Assembly: GCF_902859855.1 (NCBI RefSeq)
Contig: NZ_CADIKH010000029.1
Location: 31,323 to 95,322 of the forward strand
From: Paraburkholderia humisilvae
GTDB taxonomy: Bacteria; Pseudomonadota; Gammaproteobacteria; Burkholderiales; Burkholderiaceae
Direction of reading: 5' to 3'
Length of the DNA: 64,000 bases
Shown here: piece after piece, positions 51,542 to 60,265 of the stretch
Layout: the number at the start of each line of letters is the position of its first letter
How positions within the stretch are numbered: the stretch's first letter is position 1
Translations under genes and position numbers: made by a program
Notes under the pieces: generated by a model
Told to the model about the DNA's origin: nothing
What the model saw: the letters and a program-made list of their open reading frames with translations, nothing else
Databases searched by the model: none

Positions 51542-52540
51542 CTATTCGGCTTTTGCGTCGCGACGCAGCAATGCGCTCACCGCGTCGCGTGGCGCGACGC
51601 CGTCGAATAGCACCGCGCATACGGCCTGCGTGATCGGCATTTCAATCGAATGCGCGCGCGCGATGGCTAACACGGCTTGCGCACAACGCACGCCTTCCGC
51701 CACATGACCGAGCGCGCCAAGAATATCGGCAAGCGAGCGGCCGGCCGCTAGCTGCATGCCGACCGTGCGGTTGCGTGACAAATCGCCGGTAGCGGTCAGG
51801 ATCAGATCGCCAAGGCCGGCGAGGCCCATGAAAGTCTCGGCGCGGCCGCCGAGCGTCACGCCCAGTCGCGTCATTTCGGCCAGTCCGCGCGTGATCAGTG
51901 CAGCGCGCGCGTTGAGCCCGAGCCCCAAACCGTCGCCGATGCCGGTCGCAATGGCCAGCACGTTCTTTACCGCACCGCCCACTTCGACGCCGACCACGTC
52001 GTCGCCGGTATAGATGCGCATCGCGCCGTGGTGAAACGCGGCCAGCGTGCGTTCGCGGCAGGTGGCCGACGCACTCGCGACAGTCAGCGCAACCGGCAGG
52101 TTCTGGCCCACTTCGCGCGCAAAACTCGGTCCCGACAGCACCCCATTGCTCGGATGTCCGGCCAGTTCCTGCGCGACGACCTGATGCGGCAGCAACTGCG
52201 TATCCGCCTCGAAGCCCTTGCATAGCCAGACCACGTGCGCGGGCACCCGCTGCGCGTCGTGCATCGCACGGAAGAGCGGACGCAGGCCGGCGACTGGCGT
52301 CGCCACGACACACAGCGCGTCGTCGGCGAGCGCGTGGTCGAGTGCCGCCGTCAGATCCGCTTCGTAGCGAAGCGCAGCCGGCAAAGCAACGCCCGCCAGA
52401 TAGCGGGCGTTTTCATGTGTCGACGCAAGCTCGGCGACGAGCGCGTTATCGCGCGCCCACAGCACCGTCTCGTGCAGCGACGCCAGATGACCGGCGAGCG
52501 CGGTGCCCCATGCGCCGGCGCCGAGAACAGCGACTTTCAT
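51542..52540 (-). CDS. gpsA: Glycerol-3-phosphate dehydrogenase [NAD(P)+]
   Basis: 332 aa cytosolic enzyme reducing dihydroxyacetone phosphate to sn-glycerol-3-phosphate for phospholipids. It has the nucleotide-binding MKVAVLGAGAWGTALAGHLA, VVWLCKGFEADT, GVLSGPSFAREVGQNLP, the catalytic Lys in VGGAVKNVLAIATGI and LNARAALITRGLAEM. ATG52540 begins the Rossmann strand; about 50 codons of open frame upstream overlap secB and are not part of it. It is 22 bases downstream of secB, the classic secB-gpsA pair. Confidence 0.96.
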   Translation of the reverse strand: MKVAVLGAGAWGTALAGHLASLHETVLWARDNALVAELASTHENARYLAGVALPAALRYEADLTAALDHALADDALCVVATPVAGLRPLFRAMHDAQRVPAHVVWLCKGFEADTQLLPHQVVAQELAGHPSNGVLSGPSFAREVGQNLPVALTVASASATCRERTLAAFHHGAMRIYTGDDVVGVEVGGAVKNVLAIATGIGDGLGLGLNARAALITRGLAEMTRLGVTLGGRAETFMGLAGLGDLILTATGDLSRNRTVGMQLAAGRSLADILGALGHVAEGVRCAQAVLAIARAHSIEMPITQAVCAVLFDGVAPRDAVSALLRRDAKAE

Positions 52541-52562
52541 GACCGGCACCGTATGCAGCGTG

Positions 52563-53036
52563 TCAGTGGGTTGCGCCGCTTTGCGCGCCACCGCCGTTTT
52601 GCGATGCGAGTTGCGCGAGACGCTGTTCATAGAGCGCCTGAAAGTTGATTTCCGCGAGGTGGATCGGCGGGAAGCCGGCGCGCGTGATTGCATCGGCAAT
52701 GTTCGAGCGCAGGTACGGAAACAGAATGGTCGGACAGGCGATGCCGACGAGCGGATCGATCTGCTCGGGCGGAATGTTCCGAATGTCGAAAATGCCCGCC
52801 TGCTTCGCTTCGATCAGGAACGCCACCTTGTCGTTCACCTTCGCGGTGACGGTGCCGGTGACGAGAATCTCGAACACCGTATCAGCCAGCCGCTCAGCCT
52901 TCACGTCGACTTCGACCTCGACCGACGGCATTTCCTGTTCGAGAAAGATGGCCGGCGAATTCGGCTGCTCGAGCGACATGTCCTTCAGGTAAATGCGCTG
53001 GATGTTGAAGAACGGCTGGTTATTCTCGTCGGACAT
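52563..53036 (-). CDS. secB: Protein-export chaperone SecB
   Basis: 157 aa cytosolic tetrameric chaperone that keeps preproteins unfolded for SecA. It has FFNIQRIYLKDMSLEQPNSP, EVEVDVKAERLADTVFEILVT, AFLIEAKQAGIFDIRNIP, ACPTILFPYLRSNIADAI and GFPPIHLAEINFQALYEQRL, the whole SecB consensus. GGGAG precedes ATG53036. Gene order grxC-secB-gpsA on the minus strand is as in many proteobacteria. Confidence 0.98.
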   Translation of the reverse strand: MSDENNQPFFNIQRIYLKDMSLEQPNSPAIFLEQEMPSVEVEVDVKAERLADTVFEILVTGTVTAKVNDKVAFLIEAKQAGIFDIRNIPPEQIDPLVGIACPTILFPYLRSNIADAITRAGFPPIHLAEINFQALYEQRLAQLASQNGGGAQSGATH

Positions 53037-53235
53037 GATTCGGTGCTCCCTCTCGGTACGTTGCGGCGGGCCGTCGAGGCCCGCCGGATTATAGGCATTG
53101 GCTGGTGTGCTCGCCCGGCAATCGGTGGCAATCGCTCCGGTATGGGATACCGGTGATGCCCGCGTGGATGGCCGATAGGCGGCAATGCGATTCGACTGAC
53201 GCTGCGCGGCGCCGTCGACTTTACAAGCGAATGGG

Positions 53236-53496
53236 TCAGGCCACTTCGAGCAGCGGCGCGAGGCCGCCCGCGCGATCGAGCGCGGACAGGTCGTCGTAGC
53301 CGCCGACGTGCGTTTCGCCGATGAACACCTGCGGCACCGTACGGCGCCCGGTGCGGGTCATCATTTCCGCGCGTCGGGTCGGGTCCTTGTCGATCAGCAC
53401 TTTCTCGACATGCTCGACGCCGCGCGACTTCAGTAGACGCTCGGCCATCTGGCAATACGGGCACACTTGCGTGCTGTACATGATCACTTTGTTCAC
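53236..53496 (-). CDS. grxC: Glutaredoxin 3
   Basis: 86 aa thioredoxin-fold reductant. It has the CPYC active site in VIMYSTQVCPYCQMAERLL, the cis-Pro in GRRTVPQVFIGETHVGGYDDL and a standard length. The start is a GTG at 53496 overlapping the rhodanese TGA (GTGA), with AAGGAG upstream, so the pair is translationally coupled. It uses glutathione made by GshA/GshB encoded at 61-63 kb. Confidence 0.96.
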   Translation of the reverse strand: MNKVIMYSTQVCPYCQMAERLLKSRGVEHVEKVLIDKDPTRRAEMMTRTGRRTVPQVFIGETHVGGYDDLSALDRAGGLAPLLEVA

Positions 53497-53918
53497 TTCA
53501 CTGCTCCTTGTTTCACAACCGGCATGCCGGCTTGCTGCCAGGCGTTGACACCGCCTTCAAGTACATGGACTTCGGCGTAGCCCGCATCACGCACGATACG
53601 TGCGGCCTTGTTCGAATGCTGGCCGGTCGGGCACACCAGCAGCACCGGGTTGCTCTTGTTCTTCACCAGTTGACCGACCTTTGCCTGCAGTTCCGCGAAC
53701 TCCACGTGGCGCGCCGACGGCAGGTGGCCATTCGCGAACTCTGCTGCGGCACGCAGGTCAACAACCACAGCATTGCGACGATTGATCAACTGCGTCGCCT
53801 CCGCCGCGGACAGGCCGCCGCGGCCGCGGCGGGCGATCACCGGCCACAGGAGCAACGCCCCGGAGATGAGGGCGATCGCGATCAGGACAAGGTTCGTGTA
53901 ATCGGTGAAAAACGTCAC
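53493..53918 (-). CDS. Membrane-anchored rhodanese-like protein (YibN type)
   Basis: 141 aa. An N-terminal helix (YTNLVLIAIALISGALLLWPVI) is followed by a rhodanese domain: AVVVDLRAAAEFANGHLPSARHVEF and the active-site loop LVCPTGQHSNKAARI with the catalytic Cys, ending LEGGVNAWQQAGMPVV. It probably carries sulfane sulfur at the membrane. The start codon is GTG53918 (GTGACG). It is coupled to grxC and precedes secB, the YibN-GrxC-SecB arrangement. Confidence 0.92.
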   Translation of the reverse strand: MTFFTDYTNLVLIAIALISGALLLWPVIARRGRGGLSAAEATQLINRRNAVVVDLRAAAEFANGHLPSARHVEFAELQAKVGQLVKNKSNPVLLVCPTGQHSNKAARIVRDAGYAEVHVLEGGVNAWQQAGMPVVKQGAVK

Positions 53919-54068
53919 GGAAAATCCGCCGGAAAAGTAAGAAAAGGGGAGAAATAAAAAAGGGCAATCCGGCCATTATAAAATAATCACCTGTCCCGAT
54001 GGCGAGCGCCAGAATATCGCGGCTCGCGCCTGGCATTACCGCTTCCTTACTACCGACCGGCAACACAC

Positions 54069-54815
54069 ATGCACAAACTCGTTCTCATCCGCCACGGCGA
54101 ATCGACCTGGAACCAGGAAAACCGCTTCACCGGCTGGGTCGACGTCGACCTGACCGAACAGGGTATCCGCGAGGCAAGGCAGGCGGGCGACCTGCTCAAG
54201 GAGTCCGGCTACACGTTCGACATCGCGTACACGTCGGTGCTCAAGCGCGCGATCCGCACGCTCTGGCACGTGCAGGACCAGATGGACCTGATGTACCTGC
54301 CCGTGGTCCATTCGTGGCGACTCAATGAGCGCCACTACGGCGCGCTCGCGGGTCTGAACAAGGCCGAGACAGCCGCGAAGTACGGTGACGAACAGGTGCT
54401 GATCTGGCGCCGCAGCTACGACACGCCGCCGCCGGCGCTCGAGGCGAACGACCCGCGCGCATCGTACAACGACCCGCGCTATGCGAAAGTGCCGCGCGAA
54501 CAGCTGCCGCTGACCGAATGCCTGAAAGACACGGTCGCGCGGGTGATGCCCATCTGGAACGAATCGATCGCGCCGGCCGTGAAATCGGGCCGCAACGTGC
54601 TGATCGCCGCACACGGCAATTCGATTCGCGCGCTCGTCAAATATCTGGACGACATCTCCGACAAGGACATCGTCGGGCTGAACATCCCGAACGGTGTGCC
54701 GCTGGTCTACGAACTCGACGCAGCGCTGAAACCCATCAAGCATTACTATCTGGGTGATCCGGACGCGATCGCGAAAGCGCAGGCGGCCGTCGCCAGGCAG
54801 GGGAAAGCGGGTTGA
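54069..54815 (+). CDS. gpmA: 2,3-bisphosphoglycerate-dependent phosphoglycerate mutase
   Basis: 248 aa glycolytic enzyme interconverting 2- and 3-phosphoglycerate. It has the phospho-His motif LVLIRHGESTWNQENRFTGW, SVLKRAIRTLW, LNERHYGALAGLNKAETA and the second catalytic His in VLIAAHGNSIRALVKYL. Length is normal (E. coli 250 aa). It starts ATG54069 and is divergent from the rhodanese gene. The interval 53919-54068 contains an AT-rich stretch with TATAAA (about 53975) that may be the promoter -10. Confidence 0.97.
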   Translation: MHKLVLIRHGESTWNQENRFTGWVDVDLTEQGIREARQAGDLLKESGYTFDIAYTSVLKRAIRTLWHVQDQMDLMYLPVVHSWRLNERHYGALAGLNKAETAAKYGDEQVLIWRRSYDTPPPALEANDPRASYNDPRYAKVPREQLPLTECLKDTVARVMPIWNESIAPAVKSGRNVLIAAHGNSIRALVKYLDDISDKDIVGLNIPNGVPLVYELDAALKPIKHYYLGDPDAIAKAQAAVARQGKAG

Positions 54816-54855
54816 TTGACCGCAGTGTGCCGGCGCCGGCTGGCTGGCGCCCGGC

Positions 54856-54910
54856 AAAAAAGCCCGCCCGCACCGGCGCACACGCGAAGTCACCCGGTGC
54901 GCCGGCGGGC
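54856..54910 (-). terminator. Terminator-like hairpin with T-tract on the minus strand, between gpmA and ctpA
   Basis: Plus-strand GCCCGCC (54862-54868) and GCACCGG (54870-54876) pair with CCGGTGC (54894-54900) and GGCGGGC (54904-54910), with small bulges. AAAAAA (54856-54861) becomes a T6 tract on the minus strand, so termination is directed leftwards although both flanking genes run rightwards. On the plus strand it may still end the gpmA transcript. The remaining 54911-55167 interval, before ctpA, shows no other feature I can name. Confidence 0.6.
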
Positions 54911-55167
54911 CGCAGGCTGGCCACCGGCGCGCAGGTTGCCCCGCTGACAGACGAAAGCGAAAATCTGAAAGCGTGCCGATACACCACCGCGCGTCGGTTA
55001 CCGCACATACACTATTCGCTGCCCACCACGACGATCCGAAGAACCTCGCTGTCCTGATCTTGTCGAAGCCGGGTCAACCGTCCAAACGGCCGCACCGGCG
55101 TCGAGAAGTTATACTTGTCCGTCCTTACCCTTCACGCTGCCACGCGCTTCCGACCGCAACAGACTCT

Positions 55168-56766
55168 ATGCGAAAGAACCTGAAAACTATCGGCCTGATC
55201 GCCGCGGGCCTTGCTACCGGCGTTTTTGCAACTTTGCAACTTTCCGCCTCGGCCCAGCAAACTCCCGTTCCCGCGTCCAGTCCGCTGCCGCTCGACCAAT
55301 TGCGGCTTTTCGCCGAAGTCTTCGGTCAGATCAAGCACGAATATGTGGAACCGGTCGACGACAAGAAGCTTCTGACGGCCGCGATCAAGGGCATGGTATC
55401 GAGCCTCGATCCGCACTCTTCGTACCTCGACAAGACTGATTACGAAGAATTGCAGGAACAGACCAAGGGCCGTTTCGCGGGCCTCGGCATCGAAATCTCG
55501 CAGGAAGACGGCCTGATCAAGGTGATCTCGCCGATTGAGGACACCCCGGCGTTCCGCGCCGGCATCCGTCCGGGCGATCTGATCACCCGCATCAACGACA
55601 AGCCGGTGCGCGGCATGACGCTCGACAAGGCCGTCAAGCAGATGCGCGGCGACCCCGGCACCAAGGTCACGCTGACGATCTTCCGCAAGACCGATGACCG
55701 GACATTCCCGCTCACGGTCACGCGCGCCATCATCAAAGTGAAGAGTGTGAAGGCGAAGATCCTCGCGCCGGGTTACGCCTACGTCCGTATTACGAGCTTC
55801 CAGGAACGCACGGTGCCCGACCTCGCCGCGGCGCTGGAAGATATCGCGCATCAGCAGCCGAACCTGAAGGGCCTGATCCTGGATCTGCGCAACAACGGCG
55901 GCGGTCTGCTGCAAAGCGCGGTCGGCGTCGCGGGCGCGTTCCTGCCGCCGGATTCGGTGGTGGTATCGACCAACGGCCAGATTCCGGATTCGAAGCAGGT
56001 TTATCGCGACACCTACGATAACTACCGCCTGTCGTCGTTCGACGGCGATCCGTTAAAGGGTCTGCCGCCGATCTTCAAGACCGTGCCGATGATCGTGCTG
56101 ACCAACGCCTACTCGGCCTCGGCGTCGGAGATCGTCGCCGGTGCGCTGCAGGACCAGCATCGCGCGCTGATCGTCGGCAAGACGACGTTTGGCAAGGGCT
56201 CGGTGCAGACGGTTCGTCCGATGACCGCCGACACCGCGCTGCGGCTGACCACCGCGTACTACTACACGCCGAGCGGCCGTTCGATCCAGAACAAGGGCAT
56301 CCGCCCGGACATCGCGGTCGATCAGTACGCGGACGGCGATCCGGACGACGCGCTCGTCACGCGTGAGGTCGACTACTCGAACCACCTGGCGAACACGCAG
56401 GATCCGAACGAGAAGAAGGAACAGGAGCAGCGCGAACAGGAACGCATGGACCAGTTGCGTCTGCTTGAAGAGCAGAACGACAAGAAGACGCCGGAGCAGC
56501 GTCAGAAAGATCGTGACCGCAAGCCGGTCGAGTTCGGCTCGAACGACGACTTCATGCTGCAGCAGGCGCTCAACAAGATGGAAGGCAAGCCGGTGATCGA
56601 GTCGAAGTCGGCAATGGAGCGCCGTCTCGCGCAGAACAAGCCTGCGCAGTCCGCCTCCGCACCGGTCGCGGTGAAGCCGGCGCTGCCGGTGACGCCGGGC
56701 GCGTCGGGTCCGGGTGCCGCGGCACCGGTGCCGGCGTCGGCTGCGACGTCGTCGAGCAGCAAGTAA
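55168..56766 (+). CDS. ctpA: Carboxy-terminal processing protease (S41 family)
   Basis: 532 aa periplasmic serine protease. The signal sequence (MRKNLKTIGLIAAGLATGVF onward, ending ASA) is followed by a helical segment, a PDZ domain (about 85-170; GLGIEISQEDGLIKVISPIE and AGIRPGDLITRINDKPV) and the protease core with LILDLRNNGGGLLQSA, the catalytic Ser in LTNAYSASASEIVAGALQD and Lys in GKTTFGKGSVQT. The C-terminal 130 residues are charged, then Ala/Pro-rich. Ctp proteases trim penicillin-binding and cell-wall enzymes. ATG55168 is chosen because the upstream extension lacks signal-peptide logic. A strong hairpin follows. Confidence 0.95.
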   Translation: MRKNLKTIGLIAAGLATGVFATLQLSASAQQTPVPASSPLPLDQLRLFAEVFGQIKHEYVEPVDDKKLLTAAIKGMVSSLDPHSSYLDKTDYEELQEQTKGRFAGLGIEISQEDGLIKVISPIEDTPAFRAGIRPGDLITRINDKPVRGMTLDKAVKQMRGDPGTKVTLTIFRKTDDRTFPLTVTRAIIKVKSVKAKILAPGYAYVRITSFQERTVPDLAAALEDIAHQQPNLKGLILDLRNNGGGLLQSAVGVAGAFLPPDSVVVSTNGQIPDSKQVYRDTYDNYRLSSFDGDPLKGLPPIFKTVPMIVLTNAYSASASEIVAGALQDQHRALIVGKTTFGKGSVQTVRPMTADTALRLTTAYYYTPSGRSIQNKGIRPDIAVDQYADGDPDDALVTREVDYSNHLANTQDPNEKKEQEQREQERMDQLRLLEEQNDKKTPEQRQKDRDRKPVEFGSNDDFMLQQALNKMEGKPVIESKSAMERRLAQNKPAQSASAPVAVKPALPVTPGASGPGAAAPVPASAATSSSSK

Positions 56767-56786
56767 CGCTCGTCTCGCGGGTCTTC

Positions 56787-56819
56787 GGGGTCTTCACGGC
56801 GACACGCCGCGAAGACCCC
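56787..56819 (+). terminator. Strong hairpin after ctpA
   Basis: GGGGTCTTC (56787-56795) pairs with GAAGACCCC (56811-56819), and CGGCG/CGCCG continues the stem inside around an ACA loop. It begins 20 bases after the ctpA stop. There is no T-tract, but the stem is long enough to act as a terminator. Confidence 0.65.
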
Positions 56820-56967
56820 TGATGCTTTCAAGGTCTCTCAAAGCGTCGAAGTACTTATCCCGCGCGCGGCTAGAATAAGACATCGCCGCCTTTCGCTCCG
56901 CCGCCGTGCGGATCCCTGCTTGAAGAATAAAAGCATACGGCGGCCTCGTAATGCGACGCGCCCCGCC

Positions 56968-57720
56968 ATGAACGACGATCAACTCCTTCGCTATTCCCGC
57001 CATATCCTTGTCGACGAACTCGGCATTGAGGCTCAGCAACGTTTTCTCGATGCGCACGCAATCGTCGTCGGCGCGGGCGGGCTTGGCTCCCCGGCCGCGA
57101 TGTATCTGGCGGCGGCAGGCGTCGGACACCTCACGCTGGTCGATGCCGACACCGTCGATCTGACCAACCTGCAGCGGCAAATTCTGCATGTCACCGCATC
57201 GGTCGGTCGCAGCAAGGTGGAATCGGGACGCGATGCGATTGCGCGGCTCAATCCGGATGTCAAGGTGGACGCCGTCACCGAACGCGTCGACGACGCGTGG
57301 CTCGACGGTGCGGTGTCATCCGCGACCATCGTGCTCGACTGCACCGACAACTTCGCCACGCGTCACGCGATCAATCGTGCATGCGTCGCGCACCGCGTGC
57401 CGCTGGTGTCCGGTGCCGCGTTACGCTTTGACGGCCAGATCAGTACATTCGATTTCCATGACGAGGCGTCGCCCTGCTACGCATGCGTGTTTCCGGAAGA
57501 TCAGCCATTCGAGGAAGTCGCGTGCTCAACGATGGGCGTGTTCGCGCCGACGGTCGGCATCATCGGCGCGATGCAGGCAGCCGAGGCGCTGCGTGTGATC
57601 GCAGCCATCGGCACACCGCTGGTCGGCCGCCTGATGATGCTCGATTCGCTGCGAATGGAATGGACCACAATGCGCATCGCGCGACAGCCAGATTGCCCGG
57701 TGTGCGGCGAGCGCCATTGA
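56968..57720 (+). CDS. moeB: Molybdopterin-synthase/ThiS adenylyltransferase (MoeB/ThiF-like)
   Basis: 250 aa E1-like enzyme that adenylates the C-terminus of MoaD or ThiS so it can accept sulfur. It has LLRYSRHILVDELGIEAQQ, the ATP site IVVGAGGLGSPAAMYLAAAGVG, TVDLTNLQRQILH (Arg finger), the adenylation Asp in VLDCTDNFATRHAINRAC and a zinc site made from CYACVFPE and CPVCGERH. ATG56968 begins MNDDQLLRYSR as in the family. No moa or thi genes are adjacent, so MoeB versus ThiF cannot be settled here. Confidence 0.9.
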   Translation: MNDDQLLRYSRHILVDELGIEAQQRFLDAHAIVVGAGGLGSPAAMYLAAAGVGHLTLVDADTVDLTNLQRQILHVTASVGRSKVESGRDAIARLNPDVKVDAVTERVDDAWLDGAVSSATIVLDCTDNFATRHAINRACVAHRVPLVSGAALRFDGQISTFDFHDEASPCYACVFPEDQPFEEVACSTMGVFAPTVGIIGAMQAAEALRVIAAIGTPLVGRLMMLDSLRMEWTTMRIARQPDCPVCGERH

Positions 57721-57818
57721 TCGGGCGCAGCGCGCGCATAGGCCATTGCGGCCATTGCGGCAATTGAGGGCAGCCGCGGCCAACCGCGCGGCCCGCAGCG
57801 CGCGGCAGCGGCCCACCA

Positions 57819-57842
57819 CGGCGCGCGCCAACGTGCGCGCCG
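57819..57842. terminator. GC-rich inverted repeat between moeB and ptsI
   Basis: CGGCGCGC (57819-57826) and GCGCGCCG (57835-57842) pair across 8 bases, between two convergent genes. No T-tract. Probable bidirectional terminator or just GC-rich sequence. Confidence 0.4.
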
Positions 57843-57851
57843 AACGCTCAA

Positions 57852-59606
57852 TCAGGCCTGCGCTACCCGCTTGAGCGCCGCCTCGAGTTCGCCCGGCTCA
57901 AACGCCGCCAGCACGTCGGCAACCGGCTTCTCGAGCGTCTTCAGATTCGAACGGAGAATCTCCTGCTTCACAAGCAGCAACTGGCTCGGATGCATCGAGA
58001 ACTCAGTGAGCCCCATGCCGAGGAACAGGCGTGTCAGCAGCGGATCGCCCGCCATTTCACCGCACACCGAAACCGGCACGCCGGCCCGCTTCGCCTCGCG
58101 CAGCGTGAACGCGATCAGATGCAGCACGGCCGGATGCAGCGGATCGTACAGATGCGCGACCGCGTTGTCCGCACGATCGATCGCGAGCGTGTATTGAATC
58201 AAATCGTTCGTGCCGATCGAAAGAAAGTCCAGCCGCTTCAGAAAGAGCGGTAGCGCGATCGCCGCCGCGGGTATTTCGATCATTGCGCCAACCCGTACGG
58301 CTGGGTCATACGCGAGCCCGGCGTCGTCGAGCTGACGTTTCGCTTCACGAATCAGATCGAGCGTCTGATCGATTTCCTGCGCGTGTGCGAGCATCGGGAT
58401 CAGAATCTTCACGCAGCCGAACGCCGACGCGCGCAGAATCGCACGCAGCTGCGTCAGAAACATCTGCGGCTCGGACAAGCTCCAGCGGATCGCGCGCAGC
58501 CCGAGCGCAGGGTTCGGCGCGGTCTCATAGCCATCACCGGTGCTGCCCATCGAATCGAGCGGCTTGTCCGCGCCGACGTCGATCGTGCGGATCGTCACCG
58601 GCATGCCGTTCATCAGCTCGACCGCGCGGCGATAGGCATCGAACTGCTCTTCCTCTTCCGGCAGCCGACCGGCCTTCTGGTTCATGAACAGGAACTCGGT
58701 ACGGAAAAGGCCGACACCGGTCGCACCGGCGTCGATCGCGGCGCGCGCGTCGTCCGGCAACTCGATGTTCGCGCACAGCTCGATATGCGTGCCGCACAGC
58801 GTCTTGGTTGGCGAGAACTTGAGCCGCTGCAGCTTGCGCTGCTCGAGCGCCTTTTCGCTTTGCCGGTACGAATATTCTTCGAGGACGATCGGCGCGGGAT
58901 CGACGATCACGATGCCATGGTCGCCATCGACGATGATCAGATCGTCCTGGCGAATCAGCGCGCTCGCCTGTTGCACGCCGACCGCCGCGGGAATGCCGAG
59001 GCTGCGCGCGACGATCGCGGTGTGCGACGTACGGCCGCCGAGATCGGTGACGAAACCCTGGAACGTCTGCGTCTTGAACTGCATCATGTCGGCCGGCGCG
59101 ATATCGTGCGCAACGACGATCATCTCGTCGCATGCGCCATGCACGTTATGCGCGAGATTCACCGATGCGCCGGCCAGCGCCTTCAGCACGCGCTCGACCA
59201 CCTGTTCGATATCGGCCTTGCGCTCGCGCAGGTATTCGTCATCGACTTCATCGAAATGGCGCGACAGTCGCTCGAGCTGCTCGGTCAGCGCCCACTCGAC
59301 GTTGTAACGGCGCGTGCGGATCAGATCGAACGTTTCCTGGACAAGCATCGCGTCGTTCAGGATCATCGAATGGACGTCGATAAACGCGCTCATTTCGGTC
59401 GGCGCATCGGCGGCCAGATCGGCGCGCAATGCATCGAGTTCCTGAGTGACGACGCGTTGGGCTGAGCGAAAACGTTCGATCTCGCCTTCGATTTCGGCGG
59501 GTTCGATCAGATAGTGGTCGACGTCGAGTGCGGCCGGGGCGATCAGATAGGCCCGCCCGATGGCAATACCGCGTGACACGGGAATTCCATGCAGCGTGAA
59601 CGACAC
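57852..59606 (-). CDS. ptsI: PTS enzyme I
   Basis: 584 aa PEP-protein phosphotransferase that phosphorylates HPr. It begins MSFTLHGIPVSRGIAIGRAYL. The phospho-His is 195 in DLGGRTSHTAIVARSLGIP. PEP-binding elements are GLFRTEFLFMN, TIDVGADKPLDSM, NPALGLRAIRW, FLSIGTNDLIQYTLAIDR and VSVCGEMAGDP. The start is GTG59606 with AGGAG 6 bases upstream; a GTG two codons earlier overlaps that spacing. It is downstream of ptsH but separated by a terminator hairpin, so it may have its own promoter (a TATAAT lies at 59677-59672 on the minus strand). Confidence 0.96.
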   Translation of the reverse strand: MSFTLHGIPVSRGIAIGRAYLIAPAALDVDHYLIEPAEIEGEIERFRSAQRVVTQELDALRADLAADAPTEMSAFIDVHSMILNDAMLVQETFDLIRTRRYNVEWALTEQLERLSRHFDEVDDEYLRERKADIEQVVERVLKALAGASVNLAHNVHGACDEMIVVAHDIAPADMMQFKTQTFQGFVTDLGGRTSHTAIVARSLGIPAAVGVQQASALIRQDDLIIVDGDHGIVIVDPAPIVLEEYSYRQSEKALEQRKLQRLKFSPTKTLCGTHIELCANIELPDDARAAIDAGATGVGLFRTEFLFMNQKAGRLPEEEEQFDAYRRAVELMNGMPVTIRTIDVGADKPLDSMGSTGDGYETAPNPALGLRAIRWSLSEPQMFLTQLRAILRASAFGCVKILIPMLAHAQEIDQTLDLIREAKRQLDDAGLAYDPAVRVGAMIEIPAAAIALPLFLKRLDFLSIGTNDLIQYTLAIDRADNAVAHLYDPLHPAVLHLIAFTLREAKRAGVPVSVCGEMAGDPLLTRLFLGMGLTEFSMHPSQLLLVKQEILRSNLKTLEKPVADVLAAFEPGELEAALKRVAQA

Positions 59607-59863
59607 GCGCACCTCCTCTAGTTGTGTAATGCCGCGGCAAACCGCTGCAGTGCTCTCAGACCCCGCCCACGATTATAGATTCCGCGGCATGCGCGCGCGC
59701 TGTGCGCTGCAGCAGAAATGCTTCCCATCGAACGCAACAATGCTGCATTGATGAAATGAAAGAACCGTCGGCCGCTTACGCCGATCAACCCGATCATCGC
59801 CGAATCCTGTCGCGCAGGGCTGACGCTTGTAAAACCCGCTTGCAAAACGCTTATGCCCAAAAC

Positions 59864-59892
59864 AAAACGCCGCGGCACAGCCGCGGCGTTTT
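59864..59892. terminator. Palindromic terminator between ptsH and ptsI
   Basis: AAAACGCCGCGGC (59864-59876) and GCCGCGGCGTTTT (59880-59892) form a perfect 13-bp A/T-ended stem with a 3-base loop, usable in both directions; T-runs follow each way. It is 27 bases after the ptsH stop. The rest of the 59607-59919 interval holds only the possible ptsI -10 noted under ptsI. Confidence 0.85.
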
Positions 59893-59919
59893 TCACATCG
59901 GACACAACGCCGCGTCCCG

Positions 59920-60189
59920 CTATTGCCCTTCGCCGAATTTATCGGCGATCAGCTTCAACAGCGCATCCATCGCTTCTTGCTCGTCGCTGCCTTCCGTTTC
60001 GATCAGCACCGTGCTGCCGATGCCCGCCGCCAGCATCATCACGCCCATGATGCTCTTCGCGTTGATACGTCTGCCGTTGCGGCTCATCCAGATCTCGCAC
60101 TGAAAGTTCGCGGCCAGTTGCGTCAGCTTGGCCGACGCGCGCGCGTGCAGACCCAGCTTGTTCACGATTGTCGTTTCCTGTTGCAGCAT
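59920..60189 (-). CDS. ptsH: Phosphocarrier protein HPr
   Basis: 89 aa. Active His 15 lies in NKLGLHARASAKLTQL, and regulatory Ser 46 in RRINAKSIMGVMMLAAG, the site used by HPr kinase/phosphorylase. MGVMMLAA is the conserved helix. The start at ATG60189 (MLQQETTIV) matches the family; the longer open frame upstream is antisense noise from the EIIA gene. Encoded 76 bases after the EIIA-Man gene. With no EIIC/EIIB next to it, this branch is likely regulatory. Confidence 0.97.
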   Translation of the reverse strand: MLQQETTIVNKLGLHARASAKLTQLAANFQCEIWMSRNGRRINAKSIMGVMMLAAGIGSTVLIETEGSDEQEAMDALLKLIADKFGEGQ

Positions 60190-60265
60190 CTGATCATCCG
60201 AAAAGCGGTTGTTGAAGTTGTTGGTGTTGCCGGCGCGAGCACTGCGGCAGGCGGGCGGACCACGC

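Noticed and set aside
57735..57770. Short direct repeats of GGCCATTGC
   Set aside because: Only two close copies plus a partial one between convergent genes; no sign of a repeat family or regulatory role.
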